IMG/VR virus record: IMGVR_UViG_3300023184_000630
Coordinates: 1 to 20,008 of that record
Source: a virus
DNA length: 20,008 nucleotides
Strand: one strand, 5' to 3'
Shown piece by piece: positions 5,578 to 12,039 of this stretch. The number at the start of each line of letters is the position of its first letter. Positions within the stretch are counted from its first letter, which is position 1. A model generated the notes under the pieces. The model was not told where the DNA came from and did not search any database. It saw only the letters and a list, made by a program, of their open reading frames with translations. The translations under genes and the position numbers were made by a program.

Positions 5578-7034
5578 TGCAGGTTAAGTTAATAATTCGA
5601 GATGAAGTCAATGTCAAGTTAGAAGGACTTGATGTCAGTGTACGCAAGAAACTAGTAGACAAGTTCAAATACGAAATTCCCGGAGCACGTTACCAGCCCA
5701 GTGTACGATTGGGCCGTTGGGACGGTAAAGTTCCTTTCTTTAATTTGGGCGGCACAACCTACATTAACTTGTTACCTGAAATATTACCTATATTAGAAAA
5801 CTTAAACTATGATGTAGAACTAGAAGATTTTAGAGACTACAGTACAAACTTCGAGTTTGATGAGATTACAGAAAACACATTTGCACACAAAACTTGGCCC
5901 AAGGGACATCCACAAGAAGGCAAGCCTATTGTACTCAGGGATTATCAACCCGAGATACTAAACAACTTCTTACGGAACAAACATAGTGTACAAGAAGTTG
6001 CCACAGGTGCCGGCAAGACCATTATGACTGCGGCCTTGAGTCAAAGTGTAGAACGATATGGCCGCAGTATCGTTATTGTTCCCAACAAAAGTCTAGTAAC
6101 ACAAACAGAAGCAGACTATAAGAACCTAGGACTTGATGTTGGTGTTTACTTTGGCGACCGCAAAGAGATAGGACGTACACATACCATCTGTACTTGGCAA
6201 AGTCTAAACATCATGTTAAAGAACACCAAGTCAGGTGATGCTGAAGTTGCGATAGGTGACTTTATTGAGGGTGTTGTTTGTATTATGGTAGACGAAGTAC
6301 ACATGGCTAAAGCCGACGCACTTAAAACATTACTCACAGGTGTGTTTGCACACATACCTATTCGTTGGGGTCTAACTGGAACAATTCCCAAGGAGGATCA
6401 TGCAAGGATAAGTATACTTTGTAGCCTAGGCCCAGTTGTTGGTAAACTCAGTGCTAGTGATCTTCAAGAGGCAGGACATCTTGCCCAATGTCATGTTAAC
6501 ATTGTACAACTCGTTGACCACGTAGAGTATAAAGAATATCAACAAGAGTTAAAATACCTATTGGAAACCACAGGAAGGTTGACCTATATGCGTAATTTGA
6601 TTCTTCGAGTCAATGCTACAGGTAATACACTAGTACTTGTTGATCGTGTGGCAACAGGGAAACTGTTAGTAGAATATTTAGGTGAACAAGCGGTCTTCGT
6701 AAGCGGAGCAACCAAGGGCACAACAAGGCAAGCAGAATATGATGAAATTGCAACAAGTACTGGTAAGATTATTGTGGCGACTTACGGTGTGGCCGCTGTG
6801 GGTATTAATATTCCAAGGATTTTTAATCTGGTTCTTATTGAGCCCGGAAAGAGCTTTGTGCGTGTTATACAAAGCATTGGGCGAGGCATTAGAAAAGCAG
6901 AAGACAAAGACCATGTAGAGATCTGGGACATAACCAGTACCTGCAAATTTGCCAAGAGGCATTTGACAAGTCGCAAGAAGTTTTACACTGAAGCGCAGTA
7001 CCCATATTCAATAGAAAAGGCTGAATGGCAATGA
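5574..7034 (+). CDS. uvsW: UvsW-type superfamily 2 DNA/RNA helicase
   Basis: This is a 486-aa helicase close to T4 UvsW in length and motif order. UvsW regresses and rescues stalled forks and unwinds R-loops and D-loops, helping the shift from origin- to recombination-dependent replication. The N-terminal domain (EGLDVSVRKKLVDKFKYEIP, then YQPSVRLGRWDGK) matches the UvsW DNA-binding part. Motifs seen: Q-like LRDYQ before the core; Walker A ATGAGKT at 143-149; DEVH at 240-243; motif III LTGT at 267-270; motif VI QSIGRGIR at 433-440 with arginines R437 and R440. The start overlaps the previous stop as ATGA, with another ATG at 5577. A possible promoter lies just upstream. Identification is strong. 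Confidence 0.93.
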   Translation: MMQVKLIIRDEVNVKLEGLDVSVRKKLVDKFKYEIPGARYQPSVRLGRWDGKVPFFNLGGTTYINLLPEILPILENLNYDVELEDFRDYSTNFEFDEITENTFAHKTWPKGHPQEGKPIVLRDYQPEILNNFLRNKHSVQEVATGAGKTIMTAALSQSVERYGRSIVIVPNKSLVTQTEADYKNLGLDVGVYFGDRKEIGRTHTICTWQSLNIMLKNTKSGDAEVAIGDFIEGVVCIMVDEVHMAKADALKTLLTGVFAHIPIRWGLTGTIPKEDHARISILCSLGPVVGKLSASDLQEAGHLAQCHVNIVQLVDHVEYKEYQQELKYLLETTGRLTYMRNLILRVNATGNTLVLVDRVATGKLLVEYLGEQAVFVSGATKGTTRQAEYDEIATSTGKIIVATYGVAAVGINIPRIFNLVLIEPGKSFVRVIQSIGRGIRKAEDKDHVEIWDITSTCKFAKRHLTSRKKFYTEAQYPYSIEKAEWQ

Positions 7035-7534
7035 GGATTTTAACTCTGGAAAATAGAAGTTACGAGATGAACGAGATACCAAATGAAATTGACGAACTCA
7101 ATTTTTGTGTATTAGATAACAGCAATCCCAAGGAGCCCGATTACTTTTATATCCCGTTAATTTTTATGGAGAGTTTTAATAGCCCGGCACTTGTATTAAA
7201 GATTGGCGAACACGTTGTGCGTATGCCTGTAGACTGGCAACTGTTAATTGGCGAAAAAGAACAAGGCGATTTAGAAGTAGTCCCATTAACAAGTATAAAT
7301 GATCGTGGATTTAGTGCCTTTGCCTTTAACCCACGTACAAGTTTCCGCCCGGACTTTTATCCTGTAGAGATTATAGACATTTATCAAGATGTCAAATGGT
7401 ATTTCCCTAAACTCAAACCCGGCCAGATGTTGGCAGTACCCTTACAAGAAGGTATTGAAGGCCCCATGTGCGTGTACTTTGTCAAAGACATTTCGAGACA
7501 AAGTGAAGTAGTAGACTATAATAAAATTTGGTAA
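7031..7534 (+). CDS. Conserved T4-like phage protein next to UvsW (167 aa)
   Basis: An ATG at 7025 exists, but ATG 7031 makes the usual ATGA overlap with the UvsW stop and is preferred. The protein is beta-rich and soluble. Segments that look conserved are FYIPLIFMESFNSPALVLKIG, VVRMPVDWQLLIGEKEQGDL, FNPRTSFRPDFYPVEI and DVKWYFPKLKPGQMLAVPL, and it ends in a W like many of its relatives. Proteins with this sequence of blocks recur in T4-like phages of marine bacteria, where they are annotated only as hypothetical. No catalytic site can be identified. The acidic, aromatic character could suit a protein-protein or virion role, but this is not supported further. Confidence 0.75.
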   Translation: MRILTLENRSYEMNEIPNEIDELNFCVLDNSNPKEPDYFYIPLIFMESFNSPALVLKIGEHVVRMPVDWQLLIGEKEQGDLEVVPLTSINDRGFSAFAFNPRTSFRPDFYPVEIIDIYQDVKWYFPKLKPGQMLAVPLQEGIEGPMCVYFVKDISRQSEVVDYNKIW

Positions 7535-7535
7535 C

Positions 7536-7994
7536 ATGGGCAGTGATAAACTATTACCCGGCGTAGAGTTAATAACACATAACAAATTCGCAGACCATCG
7601 CGGAGACTTCTGCGAGTTATGGAAAAGCAGTAGTGATGGCATGCGAGGAACATATAGACAAGTTAACTTGGCCAGGAGTCGCTACAATGTACTTCGTGGC
7701 TTGCACAGACAAGATCAAACCAAGTTGGTCATGCCCGTAACGGGTAGGATATTTGATGTAGCAGTTGACCCGGAAACAGGTGCTTGGTGTGGTGCAGTAC
7801 TGGATAAGAATACCGCACTATTAATACCGCCCGAGTATGCACATGGCTACTTAGTATTAAGTGACGAGGCCGTGGTGCAATATGTTGTTGATGCTCCCTA
7901 CAACAAGGCGCTAGAAGAAAACTTTAAATGGAACGCATATGGTATTGCTTGGCCCAATAGCCAAGAACCTGTATTATCTGACAAGGACGTATAA
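7536..7994 (+). CDS. RmlC-like dTDP-sugar 3,5-epimerase (152 aa)
   Basis: The product belongs to the RmlC cupin family (dTDP-4-dehydrorhamnose 3,5-epimerase and related sugar epimerases). Visible landmarks are the HRGDFCELW opening (21-29), which recalls the family's DxRGxFxE; NVLRGLHRQ with the catalytic histidine H57; the cupin strand VTGRIFDVAVD (68-78); the PPEYAHGYLVLSD segment with H103; and Y116, a candidate for the catalytic tyrosine. The C-terminal WNAYGIAWP resembles the WN..GI.WP ending of the family. At 152 residues it is shorter than the usual 175-190, trimmed mainly at the termini. With the nucleotidyltransferase that overlaps its stop, it could build or alter an activated sugar; the true substrate is unknown. 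Confidence 0.8.
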   Translation: MGSDKLLPGVELITHNKFADHRGDFCELWKSSSDGMRGTYRQVNLARSRYNVLRGLHRQDQTKLVMPVTGRIFDVAVDPETGAWCGAVLDKNTALLIPPEYAHGYLVLSDEAVVQYVVDAPYNKALEENFKWNAYGIAWPNSQEPVLSDKDV

Positions 7995-8494
7995 TGAAAA
8001 TTGGATTTAACTGTAGTAGTTTTGATTTGTTGCATACTGGACATGTGACAATGTTAAAGATGGAAAAACAACTGTGCGACTATTTGATTGTGGCCCTACA
8101 AACAGACCCCACAATTGATCGTCCAGGAGTTAAAAACAAGCCCATACAAAGCACATACGAGCGTTATGTACAATTACAGGCCTGCAAGTACGTGGATGAG
8201 ATACTGGTATACGATACTGAATATGATTTGTTGCAAATGTTGCAAACACAGACTATACATGTTCGTTTCCTTAGTGAAGAATATGCCAACAGAGATTTTA
8301 CAGGCAAACAATACTGTATTGACAACGGCATTGAACTACACTACCACAAGCGCACACACGATTACAGTAGTAGCGAACTTAGAGCACGTACTGCCAAATT
8401 AGAAAATACCAAAAACAAAGATAAGATTGAAGCGTTGCCGCAGTACAGTCCAGAAATGGCCAAAAAGATTCGAGACGAGCATAGACAGCGATGA
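7994..8494 (+). CDS. Cytidylyltransferase-like nucleotidyltransferase
   Basis: This 166-aa protein has the signatures of the HxGH nucleotidyltransferases (TagD glycerol-3-phosphate cytidylyltransferase and the RfaE C-terminal type), which join a nucleotide to a small phosphorylated compound. Residues 10-17 read FDLLHTGH, with the nucleotide-binding H14 and H17. A YERYVQLQAC helix near 55-65 supplies the arginine of the family's R-x-x-x-L region, and YSSSELR at 124-130 matches the SSSxLR signature before the C-terminal helix. About 35 extra charged residues follow, richer in lysine than usual. The start shares a base with the preceding epimerase stop, so the two are co-translated. The substrate is unproved. 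Confidence 0.85.
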   Translation: MKIGFNCSSFDLLHTGHVTMLKMEKQLCDYLIVALQTDPTIDRPGVKNKPIQSTYERYVQLQACKYVDEILVYDTEYDLLQMLQTQTIHVRFLSEEYANRDFTGKQYCIDNGIELHYHKRTHDYSSSELRARTAKLENTKNKDKIEALPQYSPEMAKKIRDEHRQR

Positions 8495-8754
8495 GCGACT
8501 TGTTTGAAGGCGACCCCAAATGGATATACGAAAGTCCGGATAAAGGCGAGACCGTCTATCGTCGTTTGCCCGGAACCACACAACGTGACCTGATTCAGGA
8601 TAACAGGACACGTGATGGCAGGCCCTTGATTGAACATATCCGGGAAGACCAAATGTGGGGCGAGATTCGTAGAATGGCTAGAACAGATGCGGGCTTGCAA
8701 GAATTACTGGAACGTGCTATAATATACTATAACTTGAAACGAGAACATGAGTAA
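8491..8754 (+). CDS. Small conserved phage protein (87 aa)
   Basis: The start ATG overlaps the nucleotidyltransferase stop (ATGA, 8491-8494). The protein is short and charged, with DPKWIYESPDKGETVYRRLPG at the N-terminus, a basic middle (TQRDLIQDNRTRDGRPLIEH) and a helical end (GLQELLERAIIYYNLKREHE). The ExPDxGxTVYxRxPG pattern recurs in small phage proteins of unknown role. It is probably cytoplasmic. Its last codons hold a TATAAT box and the start of the next gene, which overlaps by eight bases. Confidence 0.7.
   Translation: MSDLFEGDPKWIYESPDKGETVYRRLPGTTQRDLIQDNRTRDGRPLIEHIREDQMWGEIRRMARTDAGLQELLERAIIYYNLKREHE
8695..8723 (+). promoter_or_regulatory. Probable sigma70-type promoter before the clamp-loader gene
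   Basis: TTGCAA (8695-8700), a 17-base spacer and TATAAT (8718-8723) lie inside the end of the preceding gene. Transcription should start near 8730, leaving a leader of about 17 bases before the ATG at 8747, so this message, unlike those at 913, 3543 and 14900, would have a leader. The -35 box differs from consensus at two positions. Confidence 0.5.
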
Positions 8755-9214
8755 ACTAGATATAGCAAACGAGATGCGAGCATTTGATCGTAAAGATCGT
8801 GACTTCTACGATAGTTTAACTGACGAAGAAAAGAAAAAGTTTGCGCCATTCTTAATGATACGCTGGGGTAGTGTAGTAGAAGGCGACGCAGACCTACAAG
8901 CCTACTACTTAATGAGTGTTAACGAAAGATTAAACAAACACTTCTTTGACGTCTCGGGAACACAACATAAAAAACTGCAATGGTTACTGGCCAGTACAGT
9001 AAGTCCCGGTATGGGCTCACACAGGCACAATTGGCTTGCAGCCAAAAAGCGAGAAGGCAGCAATAACAAAGCAGAAAAGTTCTTGCGTGAACTATATCCA
9101 CATGCCAAGGTAGATGACATTGCCTTAATGGCCCGACTCAATGACAAAAAAGATCTCAAAGAACTAGCACGATCACATGGATGGGACGACAAGCGTATCA
9201 AGGAGTACTTGTGA
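8747..9214 (+). CDS. Clamp-loader small subunit-like protein (T4 gp62 type)
   Basis: The 155-aa product has the layout of the phage clamp loader A subunit (T4 gp62), which, with gp44, loads the gp45 sliding clamp onto DNA for the polymerase. Block by block: an N-terminal helix with acidic and basic residues; KKFAPFLMIRWGS at 31-42, matching the PFxxNRxxS-type segment of gp62 relatives; a central region ending KLQWLLASTVSPGMGSHRHNW, matching the FLxxSVRPxKRxxxW-type segment; and a C-terminal helical tail. T4 gp62 is 187 residues. No ATPase motif is expected or seen. The gp44 and gp45 genes are not in this window. Assignment is by segment resemblance only. Confidence 0.6.
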   Translation: MSKLDIANEMRAFDRKDRDFYDSLTDEEKKKFAPFLMIRWGSVVEGDADLQAYYLMSVNERLNKHFFDVSGTQHKKLQWLLASTVSPGMGSHRHNWLAAKKREGSNNKAEKFLRELYPHAKVDDIALMARLNDKKDLKELARSHGWDDKRIKEYL

Positions 9215-9855
9215 GGTTAATTGCCGCAGGATGTAGTTTCGTATACGGTAATGAACTAAGCGATGTTGGTGAACATGCCGCGCATCCAAGCCGATTGAGT
9301 TTCTCTGCACTATTGGCGCAACAACATGGCTTGGAATATTGGTGTTGTGCAGTACCTGGTGGGGGAAATGATACTGCGGTTAGACAAGTAATTGAATCTA
9401 AACCTGTCCAAGGCGACATGGTATTAGTAAATTGGACCTTTGCTGATAGACACGAATTTTACTTTGAGAACGAGGGGTGGCGAAACATAATTCCCAGTAA
9501 AAATACGTTTTGTAAAGAATTCTTTACTAATTTACAGTCTGAATACTCTGTTTATCATACTGTAAAGAACATTGTGTTTCTATCCAACTACTTGGATAAA
9601 AAAGGTGTACCTTATATATACACATTTGCTGATATGAAGTTACCCTATAACACCGATGCAGCTAGAATCTTAGCCGACGAGATAGACACTACACGATGTT
9701 TTTACTGGAGTGATGATGCTAACTTTTTGGGATGGGCAAAACAATTGGACTATGCCATTGGGCCCGGTAGTCACCCATTAGATGCAGCACACACAAAAAG
9801 TGCAGAATTAATCGATCCCTTATTCTCTCGAATATTAAATGACATACACCTGTAA
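9211..9855 (+). CDS. SGNH-like hydrolase (214 aa, GTG start)
   Basis: The start GTG at 9211 overlaps the previous stop (GTGA) and has AGGAG at 9201-9205 five bases upstream; this is preferred to the ATG at 9181, which would lie deep in the preceding gene. The protein resembles the SGNH/GDSL hydrolases, which remove acyl or acetyl groups: block I AAGCSFVYG with candidate nucleophile S9; block III-like VPGGGND with G51, N53 and D54; and near the end GPGSHPLDAAH, which offers H188 or the D191-H194 DxxH pair as the catalytic dyad. A VNWTFADRHEF strand follows block III. No signal peptide is seen, so it would act inside the cell or on the virion. The substrate is unknown. Confidence 0.65.
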   Translation: MRLIAAGCSFVYGNELSDVGEHAAHPSRLSFSALLAQQHGLEYWCCAVPGGGNDTAVRQVIESKPVQGDMVLVNWTFADRHEFYFENEGWRNIIPSKNTFCKEFFTNLQSEYSVYHTVKNIVFLSNYLDKKGVPYIYTFADMKLPYNTDAARILADEIDTTRCFYWSDDANFLGWAKQLDYAIGPGSHPLDAAHTKSAELIDPLFSRILNDIHL

Positions 9856-10522
9856 GTATTGTACAAAAGAATTCCGCAAGGAAAGTACACTCACGGTGCA
9901 TTTGTGTGAGGCCAAGCGCAGATATCAACAACGCGACGAAACAGGTGTGCAGTTGGGCTTTAAGGCATACATTCGTTTCTACGAAACTACACAGGGCAGT
10001 GCTCGACTGAAAACATATGACGACTTTGCTACTAGTCCTTATTATAATGCTTTTGTTAAGTTTGGAAGACACCTTGTTGCTATTCGTTGTATTAATACCG
10101 GCAGTTATACTGATTGGCTTTTAAAGAATAATAAGAAGTTAGATTATTGGGGCAAGGATGCACTATATACTGAGTGGCTTCCAGAATATTTACGACGTGA
10201 GGCCACGCAAGACGCCTTAGAGCGGGCCTTAAAGGAGATGCAAGATTATGCTGACGCCCATCCGGAATTACAAAACGGCTTCAGGGACTATTTTAGATAC
10301 GGTAATGCTAATCGTATTGTTTACCATATTAGTACTGGTAGGATCAGTCCTTGGATTGTGTTTAACTGTGCTGGCGGGATTGAGTTTCTTGAAGGACTTG
10401 ATCCTGGACAAACCGAAATCGTCCTCCCGTGGATAGACCCCGATTATTGGCAACAGCGGTTTAAAGACTATCTTGCTGACACAGAGTGGGTTAAAGACAT
10501 ATTACAAAAGGCAGGCCTATGA
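9839..10522 (+). CDS. Zinc-finger phage protein, function unknown (227 aa)
   Basis: The N-terminus (YTCKYCTKEFRKESTLTVHLC) carries a single zinc finger with ligands C5, C8, H21 and C23, a C2HC variant of the classical C2H2 layout. It is followed by a basic helix (EAKRRYQQRDETGVQLGFKAY). The remaining 190 residues look like a compact mixed domain with FYETTQGSARLKTYDDFATS, YNAFVKFGRHL, DWLLKNNKKLDYWGKDALY and, near the end, STGRISPWIVFNCAGG. This overall arrangement is familiar from T4-like phages of cyanobacteria and other marine hosts, always as a hypothetical protein. Nucleic-acid binding by the finger is likely but unproved. It overlaps the SGNH gene by 17 bases. Confidence 0.8.
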   Translation: MTYTCKYCTKEFRKESTLTVHLCEAKRRYQQRDETGVQLGFKAYIRFYETTQGSARLKTYDDFATSPYYNAFVKFGRHLVAIRCINTGSYTDWLLKNNKKLDYWGKDALYTEWLPEYLRREATQDALERALKEMQDYADAHPELQNGFRDYFRYGNANRIVYHISTGRISPWIVFNCAGGIEFLEGLDPGQTEIVLPWIDPDYWQQRFKDYLADTEWVKDILQKAGL

Positions 10523-11106
10523 AATTTAAGAGCGACATTGATATTGACTTTGGTAACAGAGATACGGCACTGCGACATTTACAGCATACGCCTGCAGGGA
10601 TTGTTCGCGATGGTAAACTAATAAAGCATAATACAGGTGTGTATGCCACAGACATTCCCACAGATCCATTTACCGGCATTGCCAGCATAGATCACAAGTT
10701 GGCAGAAGACTTGGGCTACATGAAGTTGGACTTGCTGAATGTATCTTTATATACGCAGATAAAGAATGAACAACATTTAACAGATCTCATGTCACAAGAA
10801 CCCATATGGGATTTATTGCTAGACCCTGGGTTCTGTAGCCTGTTAATACACATTGGCGCACACCATGATCTATTATTAAAGTGCCCCGAACCTGTGAATA
10901 GTATTCCCAGAATGGCTATGTTTTTGGCCTTGATACGCCCAGGTAAACGTCATTTAGTTGGTCGTACTTGGCAAGAGATCAGTAAAACAGTATGGAACGC
11001 TACTGACGAATACACATTTAAAAAGTCGCATTCAGTGGCTTATGCACATCTAGTTGCAGTACACATGAACCTAATCTGCGAACAAATCAGTCAGGGCTAC
11101 AGTTAA
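10519..11106 (+). CDS. DnaE-like mini protein with polymerase core landmarks (195 aa)
   Basis: The product shows, in the right order, landmarks of the bacterial replicative polymerase DnaE (DNA polymerase III alpha, C family): SDIDIDFGNRD (residues 5-15) resembling the PDIDIDF motif with two catalytic aspartates; DPFTGIASIDH then LGYMKLDLLNV (65-75), resembling the KxDFLGL motif whose third catalytic aspartate would be D71; an ALIRPG segment (137-142) like the ALYRPG loop; and FKKSHSVAYAHL (167-178), resembling the FNKSHAxAYAxL motif. DnaE is about 1,100 residues, so PHP, most of the thumb and fingers, and the C-terminal domains are missing. Whether it can bind nucleotides or DNA is unknown. 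It is coupled to the zinc-finger gene by an ATGA overlap. Confidence 0.75.
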   Translation: MKFKSDIDIDFGNRDTALRHLQHTPAGIVRDGKLIKHNTGVYATDIPTDPFTGIASIDHKLAEDLGYMKLDLLNVSLYTQIKNEQHLTDLMSQEPIWDLLLDPGFCSLLIHIGAHHDLLLKCPEPVNSIPRMAMFLALIRPGKRHLVGRTWQEISKTVWNATDEYTFKKSHSVAYAHLVAVHMNLICEQISQGYS

Positions 11107-11474
11107 ACTACCTTGCGTACTAGGGTTATGCTACGGCGTTTGCTACGCTTCATGGCCATTTCTTTAAGGCTAACTTGAGGTCCTACTTTAACCTCAACGT
11201 CTTTGCTGTTCATAGTTTTAACACAGAACTTGAACTGACTCCACTCGGCTTTTAAGAACACGTTGATGGGGATAATCCTATTACTTTCCCACCACCAAGT
11301 ATCGCCCAGGGCCAGGAACAACACCTTTTGCTCGGGTGTTCGTAAGCCTGCGAAATCGTAGATTGTAGTAATCTGTTCATCGGCGTTTTGTATTATTCCC
11401 AAGTATTCGTTGCCCCCATATGTCAATAGGGTCAAATAAGGGTATTGTTCAAGTAGTTTTTTTATTTCGTCCAC
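11103..11474 (-). CDS. Conserved T4-like phage protein on the minus strand (123 aa)
   Basis: A GTG start at 11474 gives a 123-aa soluble protein with conserved-looking blocks: MDEIKKLLEQYPYLTLLTYGGN, then DFAGLRTPEQKVLFLALGDTW with a WWWESNRIIPINVFL segment (about 60-74), and a basic C-terminus (KRSKRRSITLVRKVV). Proteins with this arrangement occur in marine T4-like phages without known function; the basic end suggests nucleic-acid or capsid contact, a guess. Its stop TAA shares the TTAA of 11103-11106 with the stop of the opposing gene, so the two end head to head with no terminator between. A late-type CATAAATA motif lies four bases upstream of the GTG. Confidence 0.75.
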   Translation of the reverse strand: MDEIKKLLEQYPYLTLLTYGGNEYLGIIQNADEQITTIYDFAGLRTPEQKVLFLALGDTWWWESNRIIPINVFLKAEWSQFKFCVKTMNSKDVEVKVGPQVSLKEMAMKRSKRRSITLVRKVV

Positions 11475-11478
11475 GTTT

Positions 11479-11484
11479 TATTTA
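11479..11484 (-). promoter_or_regulatory. T4-type late promoter motif (minus strand)
   Basis: On the minus strand the sequence reads CATAAATA, then AAAC, then the GTG start at 11474. It fits the NATAAATA pattern of T4-like late promoters (T4 itself uses TATAAATA). Transcription from such a motif begins about six bases after its last A, that is at the start codon, so the message would be leaderless. Confidence 0.6.
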
Positions 11485-11522
11485 TGGACATATCAAAAGT
11501 GGATTTTACTTTTAACTTGCGC

Positions 11523-11528
11523 TAAATA
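11523..11528 (+). promoter_or_regulatory. Late-type promoter motif before the fibre genes
   Basis: GCTAAATA followed by ATATG lies 16 bases before the ATG at 11545; CTAAATA is a variant of the T4 late motif. It drives the fibre pair and, with the minus-strand motif at 11479-11484, makes a divergent promoter region in this roughly 70-base gap. The start would lie near 11535, giving a leader of about ten bases. Confidence 0.5.
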
Positions 11529-11544
11529 TGTAAAAGAATATGAA

Positions 11545-12039
11545 ATGATAACAGTCAAAGCCTACATCTACCCCAATACCGCCGAGGTACAAGTATTTGA
11601 CCCCAGCATATTTTCAGTAAGGAATCGTATTGTGTATAGCCGTCCAATTAAAGTTTATCAGGGTATAGATAATCCTGTACAAGTCATAGTTAAGAATCAA
11701 GATCAAAAAGCAGTAAATCTTACAGGATATACAGTACAGGCCCAGATACAAGACCCCACCAATGAAGTCACAATCAATACTTATGCAGTCACATTTGCTA
11801 ATATTGCTACAGGCCTAGGAACTTGCACATTGGATGCAACTACATTGAGTAGTCTAGAAAATAGATTTTACAAATTGACCTTTAGAACAATTAAAACTAG
11901 TGATAATTCTCAACAACCCGTTTATGTTGACGATAACTATAGTGTACCATTGGACCTAGAGATATTACCAGCTTATTACAGCGTCACTGCAGCAGTTCCT
12001 AGCACCGACGATATTGTATTTGATGGAGGTGTGCTATGA
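11545..12039 (+). CDS. Probable virion/baseplate protein preceding the fibre (164 aa)
   Basis: The protein is beta-rich and has no enzyme motif. Residues 33-62 (RPIKVYQGIDNPVQVIVKNQ, then DQKAVNLTGYTV) have the pattern of an immunoglobulin-like beta sandwich domain used in phage baseplate upper proteins and fibre connectors (a G-D/N-P-V strand pair then a V-N-L-T-G turn). The rest continues as strands with regular hydrophobic spacing (VTFANIATGLGTCTLDA, VYVDDNYSVPLDLEI) and an acidic tail. It is coupled to the large fibre gene by an ATGA overlap (12036-12039). It is probably an adaptor between the fibre and the virion, or a fibre partner. A late-type promoter motif lies just upstream. Role inferred from context and fold pattern. 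Confidence 0.6.
   Translation: MITVKAYIYPNTAEVQVFDPSIFSVRNRIVYSRPIKVYQGIDNPVQVIVKNQDQKAVNLTGYTVQAQIQDPTNEVTINTYAVTFANIATGLGTCTLDATTLSSLENRFYKLTFRTIKTSDNSQQPVYVDDNYSVPLDLEILPAYYSVTAAVPSTDDIVFDGGVL

Noticed and set aside
7990-7995. TATAAT box overlapping the nucleotidyltransferase start
   Set aside because: No -35 box at the right distance (ACCTGT at 7967-7972). The box overlaps the stop and start codons of coupled genes, so the match is explained by coding.
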